From: Hippopus hippopus
Lineage: Eukaryota > Mollusca > Bivalvia > Cardiida > Cardiidae
DNA: 64,000 nt
Assembly: GCA_946811185.2 (NCBI GenBank)
Contig: OX328106.1
Location: 47,318,311 to 47,382,310 of the forward strand
Reading direction: 5' to 3'
Both the position numbers and the translations under genes were made by a program. Below, one piece after another: positions 50,286 to 61,554 of this stretch. Each line of letters begins with the position of its first letter. The first letter of the stretch is position 1. The notes under the pieces were generated by a model. The model had not been told where the DNA came from and searched no databases. It saw only the letters and a list, made by a program, of their open reading frames with translations.

Positions 50286-50294
50286 AAACTTTGC

Positions 50295-50500
50295 AAAATG
50301 ACTAAGTTTTGGACTTTTCTAAATCCAAGGCATTGGCAAACAACAAATTAGAATGGGGAAAATTGTCTTTGAAAGGATAAAAAACATTGTGGAAAAGGAG
50401 AAAATATTGGTTACCAGCATTTTTCCTTTTCTCACAGTGTTTTTTAAAACCTTTCTTTCTCAAGATTTTAAAACTTGGGATTGTATGGTAAATGTTTACA
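50295..50500 (-). mobile_element. TPM -, left terminus lost
   Basis: AATGACTAAGTTTTGGACTT start, GGTTACC centre, TGTATGGTAAATG end. Confidence 0.78.
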
Positions 50501-50663
50501 CACCACACAATCAATGCTTGCACCTGTCTCCCTTTTCAGAGATAATTTTAAAATTCTTCTTCCCCGGAGAAGAAATGCAATGTCTATCATCTATCCTCCT
50601 ATAGAATTCTGCTGATCAACCATCTCTGGGTTTCAAGCCCTATGTGATACTGACTGGGCATCC

Positions 50664-50875
50664 TAGTTTGGTGGACTTGACTAAATTGAAGGCATTTATA
50701 GACAACAAATTAAATATAGCCTAGATGATAAGTTTTGTCTTTGATAGGATAGGAAAAACGTTGTGGAAAAGGAGAAAATGCTGGTAACCAGCATTTTCTC
50801 CTTGTTCTACAATGTTTTCAAAAGCCTTCCTCTTCAGGGTCCTTAAAGCTTGGGATTGTGTGGTAAAGAGTTACA
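50664..50875 (-). mobile_element. TPM - with reversed centre
   Basis: GGACTTGACTAAATTGAAGG arm on the left, yet the centre reads GGTAACC; end GTGTGGTAAAGAGTTA. Confidence 0.83.
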
Positions 50876-50995
50876 TCAGGAAGGAAGCATAATTTTGAGG
50901 GTTGATTGACCTACTGGTAGAGGTTCCCTCTCTGATAGGTAACAACTAGCAGAATTTGAAGTGAAGCAAATATCTTCAGTAATTCAAGAAGTCTA

Positions 50996-51225
50996 TTAAC
51001 TCTTTACTAGACAACAAAATTTTAGGTTTGTCCAAATTGAAAGCATTTGCAGATGACAAATCAAATGTTACTCAAAACATAAAATATGTCTTCCATTGGG
51101 TAGAAAACATTGTGGGAAAAGAAGAAAATGCTGGTTACCAGCATTTTCTCCTTTTCTCACAATGCTTTCTAAAGCCTGCTTTCTCATTGTTTGTTAAGGG
51201 TCAGCATTGTGCAGTAAAGGGTTAA
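50996..51225 (-). mobile_element. TPM -, full length
   Basis: TTAACTCTTTACTAGACAAC start, GGTTACC centre, GCAGTAAAGGGTTAA end. It lies 146 bp downstream of the QDPR exon's donor side. Confidence 0.89.
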
Positions 51226-51370
51226 TCAAATTTTGTCCAGGAGGTGAACATCAAAGTAGACAACAGGGCTATGGCAATACCTCCATGCTTTCTATGATAA
51301 CAAACGAGCTAAAAATACATTGTAATTCTAACATAATTCAAGAGTAAAATGTTACTGTAAGCTAACTTAC

Positions 51371-51454
51371 GTTGAAATAAATTCTAATGGTGTCCATGTA
51401 GACGTATCTGCACTTTTCATCCATTTTCTGTTCATTGGGGTATCAAGAGTAACG
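51371..51454 (-). CDS. QDPR: QDPR exon (fifth of gene)
   Basis: 84 bp, phase 2 in and phase 2 out; acceptor TATGTTACAG, donor AC|GTAAGT. It encodes [20 protein letters not shown] and [15 protein letters not shown] is the substrate-side loop of the enzyme. Confidence 0.93.
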
Positions 51455-51787
51455 CTGTAACATATCAAAAATAACGAATTAGACAAGCAACGCATATGGA
51501 TTGATTAAAGGAAAGATAATTACATGTAATTAAAGTTACTGAAGCATTCAGTTTTAGTCAGTGATAACCCATTTTGTTTTTCATGTATCAAACTCAAAAC
51601 TTTCTTGTGGCTTCATGCCAAATATTACCTTCAATCTTCCCTTTGCTTTTTAGTGAGGAAAGCAAAAACAATAGATTTCAGGTATGCTATTGCAACAATC
51701 TTAGTCACAAGATCTTAACACAGAGTTAAAGTGCATCAGAATTTGATATCCAGAGTGCAGTGGAATGATTTTAGAGAAAAAAGAAAT
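51455..51787. other. No gene; weak repeat trace
   Basis: GGCTTCATGCCAAATATTAC at 51610 matches the AAAGATAC element body; ends not found. Confidence 0.4.
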
Positions 51788-52263
51788 GAATCATGCTCTG
51801 TGAAAAGGGGGCTTAATGCATCTGCAAAAGGTATAGACCCACATGGGTATCAACCCACATCAGTCTGCCTCATGATTCATTTGGTCATTAGACAAAATGG
51901 ATTCTATGTTGGTTGTATTGGGGTTTAACGCCACTTTAACAACTAAGGTCATATCATGGTGGTCGGTGACGCACATGTGTTTCCTGGCTTTCTCACACCA
52001 GTACTAACACAACTTTCTTTCCAAAGCCACTGACTACTATTCTCACATGCTTCAGCAGAGGTGAGAGGCGAAAATACGCCGGAAAGAAAGTTCGCCTCAA
52101 CCGGGTATCAAACTCACAACCACCAGGTCATGAGTCCGACACGCTCACCACTGAGCCATCCGGGCGGGGCAATGGATTCTATGAATCCATATCTATTTGA
52201 GTACTTGCTTGGCATAATGCTTCATGAAGATGCATGACCTCCCTTTTGCCAGAGCATGGCTCA
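51788..52263 (+). mobile_element. GAGC-MITE interrupted by a SINE
   Basis: GAATCATGCTCTGTGAAAAG start and CCAGAGCATGGCTC end; the SINE at 51909-52170 splits it. Confidence 0.85.
51909..52170 (-). mobile_element. tRNA-derived SINE with 13-bp target duplication
   Basis: Read on the - strand it opens GCCCCGCCCGGATGGCTCAG, with A box TGGCTCAGTGGTGAGCG and a B-box region GTGAGTTTGATACCCGG, and ends in a TTGGTTGTATTGGGG-type tail on the + strand. AATGGATTCTATG flanks both sides (51896-51908 and 52171-52183). Confidence 0.88.
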
Positions 52264-52443
52264 AATGTAAATTGGTATTTGTTCAAACTGAGAATGTTGT
52301 AAAACACATGATTAAGTGTAAAGGATATTTGCTGACCATTCTAACCCATAACACATGTTTTGATGAGAACTATATGGAGACATTATTCTTTGAATCACCA
52401 AATACCATTTTCTGAACCTAACATGTAACTTATTTTGACTAGG

Positions 52444-54175
52444 CTTAACCCTTTACTGAAAAAAAAAAAAAAAAAACAACAAAAAACAAGAGGACAATGA
52501 TGGTCCTATATCGCTCACCTGAGTACTAAGCAGTAAAGGTCTACAATGAAGATAAATACCAAATATTGAGATTCAAGGCCAAATGATAATGAAACAAGAG
52601 CGGCAAATTGTCGCAAGATATGCCCGTCCCACCGCCAGTTGTCAGGGATGTATAATAATTGCAAAGGGCAGGTAATGCAACAAACATGTTTACCAAATCT
52701 CAAGTCAATTTGACTTGAGAATTCAAAATTCCATTCCGGACAAGCAAGAAATATTGTAAAAATGAAGATCAAGTGGAATTACTCAAAATCCGCGCTAGGT
52801 AGAGTTATTGTTCTTGCTCACAGTACTCGGTAATATTGCAAAAAACATGCATACCAAGTTTGAAGTCATTCTGACCGGAGATGACAAAGTTATATTCCAG
52901 ACAAGCACTAAATGCTGTAAAAATGATGATCAAAGGGAAATAACTCAAAGACAGCACAAGGTAGAGTTACAATTCTTGTGCACTGCACTTCCAAATATTG
53001 TAACAAATAAGCATACCATATTTCAAGTCATTCCTACTTAAGATGACAAAGTTTTGCTCCGGACAAGCAAAAAACGCTATAAGGTCAAAGGGGAAATAAC
53101 TCAAAATTCGTGATAGGAAGAGTTATGGTTCTTGTGCACTGCACTCCGTAATTTTTCTACAATCATGCATACCAAATTTGAAGATGTTCAGGCTAGAGAT
53201 GACAAAGTTATATTCTGGACAAGCAGAAAATGCTGTAAAAATGACAATCAAAGGGAAATAACTCAAAGACAGCACAAGGTAGAGTTATGGTTCTTTCACA
53301 CTGCACTCCGTATTATTGCAACAAACACAAATGCCAAGTTTCAAGTCAATCGGACTGGAGATGACAAAGTTATGCTCCAGACAAAGAACTGTTCTATAGA
53401 ACTTTCTAATTCAAGGGCAAATAACTCCAGTCGTTCTGGTCCGATTATCCAAACTCATCCCAGATCTTATGGTCATATATATTTTGACCAAGTCTGGTGC
53501 TGATTGGTTGATATTTGTAGATGCTAGAGTGTAAACAAAGTCAAATATAGCAATTTTTCTAATTCAAGGGCAAATAACTCCAGTCGTTCTGGTCCGATTA
53601 GACCCATAATCAAACTCATCCGAGATCTTATGGTCATATATATTTTGACCAAGTTTGGTGCTGATTGGTTGATATATGTAGATGCTAGAGTGTAAACAAA
53701 GTCAAATATAGCAATTTTTCTTATTCAAGGGCAAGTAACTCCAGTTGTTCTGGTCCGATTAGACCCATAATCGAACTCATCTGAGATCTTATGGTCATAT
53801 ATATTTTGACCAAGTTTGGTGCTGATTGGTTAATTTTTGTAGATGCTAGAGTGTAAACAAAAAAATGTGAACGGACGGATGGACGGACGGACGGACAATG
53901 GACGCCGACGGACGGTGAGTGATCACAATAGCTCATCCTGAGCACTTCGTGCTCAGCTGAGCTAAAAAAACAATGTTTCCACAATCCTGAGAAAAGAGGT
54001 CTTCGATAACACTGTGTGAAAAGGAGAAACTGCAGATAAGTTACCAGTATTTACTTTTTTTTCTAGATGTTTCCTGCCATATCAGAGAAATTAAGCTCAC
54101 TCATACTAGTTTCAAACTTGTCATTTGCAGCAGCCATGAGTTTGGAAGACCCTAATTTGTTGTTTGGGCAAGATT
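52444..54175 (+). mobile_element. TPM + split by a tandem-core element
   Basis: CTTAACCCTTTACTGAAAAA at 52444, then the inserted element, then CACAATCCTGAGAAAAGAGG (53975) through GTTACCAGTATTTAC to GTTGTTTGGGCAAG. The right end is degenerate. Confidence 0.6.
52487..53966 (+). mobile_element. Tandem-core (HINE-like) element A
   Basis: Start ACAAGAGGACAATGATGGTC then CTATATCGCTCACCTGAG; a second start type (ACAAGAGCGGCAAATTGTCG) at 52594. Core 1 is four units of 155-163 bp (TAGAGTTAT at 52799, 52962, 53119, 53280). Core 2 is three units of 152-164 bp (ATTCAAGGGCAAATAACTCC at 53409). The end is a GGACGGACGG run, hairpin GAGCACTTCGTGCTC and GAGCTAAAAA. Open frames are repeat translation. Confidence 0.75.
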
Positions 54176-54447
54176 TATATCCCTGCCAGGCGATTCAATA
54201 CAAGTGAAAGCTGTTCAATTCTAACATAAGTGAAAGGTCAAAGGTAGACTTTTTCCCTTTCAAATTAATTTGAAAATTGGTAGTAAGTGCATTAGTCTCA
54301 GTTCTTTTCTAATACTGTTTACTGTCTCTACAAATTATGGAACAATCATCCCCTTCTTGAATAATCCTTGGCAGATCACTGTGCCTTGTTGGATTATCAT
54401 TATATTTGGTTGTTCAAAATTGTAACAGAAGGAAAGACCAAACTTAC

Positions 54448-54556
54448 GGTAATATTGCCAGAGTAACAGAATCTTTAGGAAGGCCACTTTTGGGATCTGC
54501 TAAACTTTTAACTAGTTGATGAATGGCTGCTTTTGCCATCCCATATCCCATCATAC
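54448..54556 (-). CDS. QDPR: QDPR exon (fourth of gene): catalytic YxxxK
   Basis: 109 bp, phase 1 in and phase 2 out; acceptor TTTTCACAG, donor CC|GTAAGT. It encodes MMGYGMAKAAIHQLVKSLAD and PKSGLPKDSVTLAILP. GYGMAK holds the catalytic Tyr and Lys of the short-chain dehydrogenase fold. Confidence 0.95.
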
Positions 54557-55461
54557 CTGTGAAAAGAAGAGCAACACATGCTGAAGCCAACATTAGGCTG
54601 CAAATGCTTGATTTTCAGTGAAAATTGTAAGTCGGAAAAAGGGCATAACTGTGTCAAAAATATTGGATGGTTACCTGCCCTATGGCACAAGTTCCCCTTT
54701 TGATAGTTAATAACTTGTCAAAGTTTGAAGTAAATATTTTCCGTAATAACAGAGATATTACAAAATGTCAAAGTTATCGCACGACAACTATGCAGACGCT
54801 GACGACGCCAGGGCTACAACGATGACTTGTCGTTTTCTTTGAAAAAAGCTGAGTTGAAAATGAAATCATAAAAGAAACGTGTATGTCTACATTTATACTC
54901 ATTATAAGATCTACCAAAAAGAACAAAAACACAGTCTGCACAATTGTTTGCAGATGTTTTACACACCTAAATACAGGAATGTGTTTGATCCGTTACTCGA
55001 GCTGTAAAAAACAGAGACACTGTCGAGGTATTTATTATTCACCTGATCTTCTTTTTCATTGATATAAGCAACACTCATATCCTGCTTAAATTGCCACCTG
55101 CAGGGGGAATTTTCACAGATTATTTTGAAAAATACTGTATCAAACACCACAAACTCATGTGTCAGGGAAACCCCTATAGAGGCATGCAAAATCAATCCTC
55201 TGGTTGATAAAAGATACAAAAAGGTTTTTTTCAGAATAAGTTTTTAGAACCCCTATCACAGCTAAAGCTACTTTTGCTGACTGTATAGATCAAAATCAGA
55301 TGGCAGATTCTGGAAAGTCTGATCTTGAATCTGCTCTCTACAATACATGTATTTTTATTATATGTCCTGGAAAATAGAAAAAAAGCATTACTTAATCAAG
55401 TCTTTGATGAGTATATTAAATATCAATTTTATTCATATAGCACCCAAAGACAAATAATCAA
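54557..55461. other. QDPR intron; no gene
   Basis: A QTD scrap (AAATCAGATGGCAGATTCTG at 55291 with GTCTGATCTTG) is the only repeat recognised. CAGGGCTACAACGATGACTT (54810) looks like a dispersed element body. Confidence 0.4.
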
Positions 55462-55653
55462 TAACCAAATAATCCTGAGTTTCAACAACCCTGAGGAAAA
55501 ATGCTTTAGAAAATATTGAAAAGAATAATGCTGGTAACCAGCATTTTCTCCTTTTCTCGCATGTTTTCTACCTTTTGTGCTGCATGTATATTGTTGTCTG
55601 TAAATGCTTGCAGTTTGGGCATGTCTAAAATTTCATTGTCTAGTAATGAGTTT
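55462..55653 (+). mobile_element. TPM +, left terminus lost
   Basis: ACCAAATAATCCTGAGTTTC start, GGTAACC centre, GTCTAGTAATGAGTTTA end. Confidence 0.78.
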
Positions 55654-55804
55654 ACTTGAAATCTGGTGAAAATGATCCCTAGGTCCTAATGCATTGCATT
55701 GAACTTCTGCAAATATGGAAAAAACGGATAAGATTTTCATAAGAAATTGCTTAATCAGAAATACAAAAACTACTCATGAAATTAAGAGCATCATATAAAT
55801 ATAC

Positions 55805-55945
55805 CTGGGGTCCCTCCTGTAGCAGGCTCTGCACCAGGTAGAGTTAAAAGTCCACCATCTTTCAGATGTTTGGCTGCGAGTGCTGCTGCAATTGAGGAGG
55901 ACCATACACTCTGCTTCCACATCATGTCAGCATTTTTGATAAAAT
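55805..55945 (-). CDS. QDPR: QDPR exon (third of gene)
   Basis: 141 bp, phase 1 in and phase 1 out; acceptor TTTTTTTTCACAG, donor CCAG|GTATAT. It encodes [20 protein letters not shown], then [20 protein letters not shown] and TGGTP. The WKQSVWSS helix and GGLLTLPGA strand are strongly conserved. A tandem-core element begins about 25 bp upstream of the exon, so it probably supplies the branch point. Confidence 0.95.
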
Positions 55946-55969
55946 CTGTGAAAAAAAAGAGTACAAACA

Positions 55970-57488
55970 TCACCTGAGTCTTTTGACCAAACATGACCCA
56001 TTTTCAATCTCTTTTGAGATATCATGACAAACAATCTACTAAGTTTTCATAATTATTAGACTGAAAATTTGGCCTCTAGCATGTACACAAGCTTTTTCTA
56101 GAATTTCTCTCAGTGACCTACTTTTTAGCCAACCATAGCCAATTTTCCCATTGTAGATAGTATCAAAACAAAGATCCTGACCACCTTTCATAAGTATTGG
56201 ACAGAAAATGGACAGAAAATGTGGCCTATACAGCATACACAGGGTTTTTCTAAGATTTGACCTACTGACCTAGTTTTTGACCCAACATGACTGATTTTCG
56301 AAGTCGTCTGAGATGACAAACATTCTGACCAAGTTTCATGGGTTTTGGACTGAAAATGTGGCCTCTAGAGCATACACAAGGTTTTTCTAAGATTTGACCT
56401 AGTGACATAGTTTTTGACCCAACATGAACCATTTTTGAACTCGTCCAAGATATCATCCAGTCAAACATTCTGACCAACTTTCAAGAAATTTGGACTGAAA
56501 ATGTGACCTTTAGAGCGTACACAAGGTTTTTCTAAAATTTGACCTAGTGATCTACTTTTTGACCCGAAATGACCCATGTTCAAACTCGACAGAGATATCA
56601 TAAAGACAAACATTCTGAGCAACTTTCAAGAGTATTGGACTGAAAATGTGGCCTCTAGAGTGTGCACAAGGTTTTTCTAAGATTTGACCTAGTGACCTAG
56701 TTTTTGGCCCAGCATGACCAATTTTCGCCCTTGTCCGAGATATCACCAAGACAAACATTCTGACCAAGTTTCATGAGTATCTGACTGAAATTGTGGCCTC
56801 TAGAGCCTACACAAGGTTATTCTAAGATTTGACCTAGTGACCTAGTTTTTAACCCCACATGTCCCATTTTCGAACTCGTCAATGATGTCATCAAGACAAA
56901 CATTTTGACCAATTTTCAGGAGTTTTGGATTGAAAATGTGGCCTCTAGAGCGTACACAAGGTTTTTCTAAGATTTGACCTATTTATCTACTTTTTGACCC
57001 GAAATGACCCATTTTCAAACTCGTCCGAGATATCATAAAGACAAACATTCTGAGCAACTTTCAAGAGTACTGGACTGAAAATGTGGCCTCTAGAGTGTGC
57101 ACAAGGTTTTTCTAAGATTTGACCTAGTGACCTAGTTTTTGGCCCAGCATAACCAATTTTCGCCCTTGTCCGAGATATCATCAAGACAAACATTCTGACC
57201 AAGTTTCATGAGTATCTGACTGGAAATGTGGCCTCTAGAGCGTACACAAGGTTTTTCTATGATTTGATCTAGTGACCTAGTTTTTAACCCGACATGACCC
57301 ATTTTCGAACTCATCCGAGATATCATCGAGACAAACAACCTGACCAAGTTTCATGAGTATCGGACTGAAAATGTGACCTCTTAGAGCGTACACAAGGTAA
57401 AAGTTGACGACGCACGACGCACACCACACGACAGACACAGCACGATCACAAAAGCTCACCCTGAGCACTTCGTGCTCAGGTGAGCTAA
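55970..57488 (+). mobile_element. Tandem-core element C, 145-bp units
   Basis: Start truncated (CATCACCTGAGTCTTTTGAC). About nine units of exactly 145 bp with TGTGGCCTCTAGAGCGTACA, GATTTGACCTAGTGACCTAG and CATTCTGACCAA. End CGACGCACGACGCACACC, hairpin GAGCACTTCGTGCTC, GGTGAGCTAAAAA. It begins about 25 bp upstream of a QDPR acceptor. Confidence 0.85.
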
Positions 57489-57713
57489 AAACATGCAGAC
57501 TGTTTTTTGGTTAAGGGTTTTTTATGCCATTTTCAATAGAATTATTATTTTTTCTCACTGACCAAAACAAGTGCAATAAACTCAAGTCTAGAGATTGGTT
57601 GCCAGTTTAAGGATAATGTCACCCTGACAAAATCATTTGCTCAAGCCACAGACTGGTCATGCACATGTTACGTGCAATTAATAAATTGGAAAGATAAATA
57701 GAAAGCCCACAAT

Positions 57714-59672
57714 GCAGGGGTGTGGAAATCTTAGAAATTTCTACTTGTCCAAGCACAAGTATATTAACAAGAGGGCAATGATGGCCCTTAAGTCGCTCAC
57801 CTGAGTCTTTTGACCAAACATGACCCATTTTTAATCTCTTTCGAGATACTATGACAAACATTCTATCAAGCTTTCAAAATTATTGAACTGAAAATTTGGC
57901 CTTTAGCTTATAGACAATCTAGAATTTCTCTCAGTTACCTACTTTTTAGCCAAACATAGCCCATTTTCCCATTGTAGATATCATCAAGACAAACATTCTG
58001 ACCAACTTTCAGGAGTTGTGGACTGAAAATGTAGCCTCTAGAGCGTACACAAAGTTTTTCTAAGATCTGACCTAGTGACCTAGTTTTTGACCCCACATGA
58101 CCCATTTTGGAACTCGTCAATGATGTCATCAAGACAAACATTCTGACCAACTTTCAAGAGTTTTGGATTGAAAATGTGGCCTCTAGAGCCTACGCAAGGT
58201 TTTTTAAAGATTTGACCTAGTGACCTAGTTTTTGACCCCACATGACCCATTTTCGAACACGTCTGAGATGTCATCAAGACAAACATTCTGACCAAGTTTC
58301 ATGAGTATCGGACTGAAAATGTGGCCTCTAGAGAGTACACAAGGTTTTTCTGAGATTTGACCTAGTGACCTAGTTTTTGACCCCACATGACCCATTTTTG
58401 AACTCGACTGAGATACTATCAAGACAAATATTCTGACCAAGTTTCATGAGTATCGGACTGAAAATGTGGCCTCTAGAGCTTACACAAGGTTTTTCTAAGA
58501 TTTGACCTAGTGACCTAGTTTTTGATACGACATGACCAATTTTCGAACTTGTCCGAGATGTCATCAAAACAAACATTCTGACCAACTTTCAAGAGTTTTG
58601 GACTGAAAACGTGGCCTCTAGAGCGTACACAAGGTTTTTCTAAGATTTGACTTAGTGACCTAGTTTTTGACCCCACATGACCCATTTTTGAACTCGTCTG
58701 AGATATCATCAAGGCAAACATTCTGACCAACTTTCAGGAGTATCGGACTGAAAATGTGGCCTTTAGAGCGAACACAAGGTAAAAGTTGACGATGCACGAC
58801 GGATGACGCACGTCGCACAATGGACGACGGACACAGCACGATCACAAAAGCTCACCTTGAGCACTTCGTGCTCAGGTGAGCTAAAAATGTCCACTTGTCT
58901 GCCAGTGCGGCTTCTTGTCCAAAACAAAACAGTTTTAATATTATATTGCATTCAACGACGCCTCGTTAAAAGACGCTGTCTTATTTGTCGTATTCCTTAT
59001 CACAATACGTTTTATATTTATGTTTGGAGCCACCAGATGCTTCTCAGGACTTCTGACATTCCATTTGCTTCAGAAAGAAAAAAAAAAAAAACCTCATCAT
59101 TTTCTCAGATTTTACGCATCAGTTGATCGCTGAATCGCAAAATGTTTCGGTTTGAGATGATTTCCATTAGAGTATATAATGCCTAAAACACGGCCCATTC
59201 TCACCGAAGCTGTACCATCAGATTAAGGGCTAAAATATGAATTCACATGTGCGACATTGTTGTAAAAGATCTTTGAATCGTTGCTAAAATGATAAAAATA
59301 ACATATTTTAATCCACAATGGTGATCTTAAAGTATTCAGACATTTTCTGAAGCAAAAAAGTCAACATGCAAAAACAGCCGCATAGTATACCGACCCTGTC
59401 GTATGTGGTGAATTCGAAGGTACAATAAATGAGTACTTTGGGTTTCCAGAATTTCGGGATCATCTCAAGTCGCTGAATACCATTCGAAATGTCATTTTGT
59501 ACAAAGGGTGTACATTTGTATTTAACTGTGTAATGTTTACAACAGGTATTTGTTTAAAAATTTTCCCCTTTTTTCTACTTGTCCGTGGACAACTAGATTG
59601 AAAAAAGTTACTGGTCTGACGCCAAATTTTTCCGAGTCGGACAAGTCAGACCTAGGATTTCCACACCCCTGC
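57714..59672 (+). mobile_element. GCAGGGGTG-ended element with nested element B
   Basis: GCAGGGGTGTGGAAATC start and GATTTCCACACCCCTGC end, inverted. TACTTGTCC motifs lie inside both ends (57741, 59576). Element B (57766-58886) is inserted 50 bp from the left end. The remaining 0.8 kb has no ORF with a recognisable domain. Confidence 0.72.
57766..58886 (+). mobile_element. Tandem-core element B, 145-bp units
   Basis: Complete: ACAAGAGGGCAATGATGGCC then GTCGCTCACCTGAG start; about 5.7 units of the same 145-bp repeat as element C; end GACGGATGACGCACGTCGCA, hairpin GAGCACTTCGTGCTC and GGTGAGCTAAAAA. Confidence 0.87.
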
Positions 59673-59802
59673 CCCAATGCTTTCTTCCCATTCAAAAAAA
59701 TACATCACTATTTCACCAACACTAAACCTGGCACTGCAATGCTTCCCGTATGCAAGAATTTATTTTATTCTTATCTGGTAAAGAGTTGAATGTTTTCACT
59801 GT

Positions 59803-60009
59803 TTAACCCTTAACTGAACAAGTCTGATAACCTTGATGAAGGAGGCTTTTGAAAACATTGTGGGAAAAGAAGAAAATGCCGGTAACCAGCATTTTCTCCA
59901 TTTCCCACAAGGTTTTCTACCATTTCAAATAAAATTCCACTTCATGTGTCTTCTGCAAACGATTTGGATTTGGACAAGTCTAAAACTCTGTTGTTTGATG
60001 AAATGTTAA
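59803..60009 (+). mobile_element. TPM +, full length
   Basis: TTTAACCCTTAACTGAACAA start, GGTAACC centre, GTTTGATGAAATGTTAA end shared with the next. Confidence 0.85.
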
Positions 60010-60228
60010 CTCTTTACCAAACGACAAAATTTTGGACTAGTCCAAAGCATTAGCAGACAACAAAATAAATGTGAATCAAAAATTGAAATTTGATTTGGGA
60101 AGGGTAGAAAACATTGTGGGAAAAGGAGAAAATGCTGGTAACCAGCATTTTCTCCTTTTCCCACGATGTTTTCAAAAGCTTTCTCTCTCAGGGTCATTAA
60201 AAGTCGGGATTGTGTGGTAAAGGGTTAA
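60006..60228 (-). mobile_element. TPM - with reversed centre
   Basis: TTAACTCTTTACCAAACGAC start (the - form) but a GGTAACC centre; nearly perfect arms; GGTAAAGGGTTAA end. Confidence 0.9.
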
Positions 60229-60244
60229 GTATCCTGAAGTGAAA

Positions 60245-61527
60245 CAAACAAGTGGGCCATGATGGCCCTGTATCGCTCCACTGGCTAATACGTAAAATCA
60301 CTACATGCCAAACATTACAATACTTGGCCAATTGGTTTTGAACATAAGACCCCTGAAACAGGACTAAAATTGGTAGCCCTAGTTCATATGGTTAGTAACA
60401 AGAAGATTTCTAAAGATTTCACTATATAAGCCCATGTAAAACTTCTGACCCCTCGGGGTGAATCAAATTCCCCCCTAGGGCTATAATTTACGCACTCTTG
60501 GTGAAGGGCCTTTAGATATAGCTACATGCGAAATTTGGTAGCCCTACGCTTTATGAATAAGTACAGGGAGATTTCTTAAGTTTTCTCTACATAAGCCCAT
60601 GTAAAACTTGTGACCCCCGGGGCAGGGCCAATTTTGACCCCAGGGCTATAATTTAAGCACTCTTGGTAGAGACCCACTAGATAAAGCCACATGCAAAATT
60701 TGGTAGCCCTAGGCCTTACGGCTAGGTACAGGGAGATTTCTAAAGTTTTCCCTAAATAAGCCCATGTAAAACTTGCGACCCCCGGGGTGGGGTCAAATTT
60801 GACCCAAGGGCTATAATTTGGGCACTCTTGGTAGAGGCCCACTAGATAAAGCCACATGCAAAATTTGGTAGCCCTAGGCCCCATGGCTAGGTCAAAGAAG
60901 AATTTTAAAGTTCTCCCTATATAAGCCCATGTAAAACTTGTTATATAAGCCCATGTAAAACTTGTTACCCCCGGGCAGGGCCTAATTTGACCCCAGGGCT
61001 ATAATTTGAACAATCTTGGCAGAGGTCCACTAGATAAAGCTACATGCCAAATTTGGTAGCTCTAGGCCCTATGGCTAGGTAGAAGAGGAATTTTAAAGTT
61101 CTCCCTAAATAAGCCCATGTAAAACTTGTGACCCCCGGGGCGGGGCCAATTTTGACCCCAGGGCTATAAATTGAAGAAACTTGGTAGAGGTCCACTAGAT
61201 AAAGCTACATGCCAAATTTGGTAGCCCTTGGCCTTACGGTTTCAGACAAGAAGATTTTCAAAGATTTTCAAAATTTTTCAGTTTTGTTGCCATGGCAACC
61301 AGAGTTTTTGAAGGAATTAAATTCTATCAAGAAATTCTGAAGAGGACCATGGCAGGATCATTTCTGTGAAGTTTCATCAAAATTGGATGGGTAGTTTCAG
61401 AGAAGAAGACGTTTTAAAAAAAAGTTAACGCACGGACGGACGGACGCACGGACGGACGGACGGACGGACGCACGACGGACAACAGGCCATGACATAAGCC
61501 CGCTGGCCTTCGGCCAGTGGAGCTAAA
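60245..61527 (+). mobile_element. Tandem-core element D
   Basis: Start ACAAGTGGGCCATGATGGCC then CTGTATCGCTCCACTGG. About five units of roughly 170 bp with AAGCCCATGTAAAACTTGTG, CAGGGCTATAATTT and CCAAATTTGGTAGCCCTA. End: CGGACGGACG run, hairpin CTGGCCTTCGGCCAG, GGAGCTAAAAA. It stops 27 bp from a QDPR donor. Confidence 0.82.
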
Positions 61528-61554
61528 AATGAATTTGTGTTTTGCTGGAAGTAC

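Noticed and set aside
53132..53503. A 123-residue + strand ORF, and one of 132 residues at 63363
   Set aside because: Both are translations of the 160-bp tandem core; no domain, and the frame breaks between units.
56262..58730. A ladder of 71-residue minus-strand ORFs at 145-bp intervals, resembling a repeat-protein gene
   Set aside because: 145 is not a multiple of three, each ORF ends in the next unit, and the units are a transposon core; no single frame continues.
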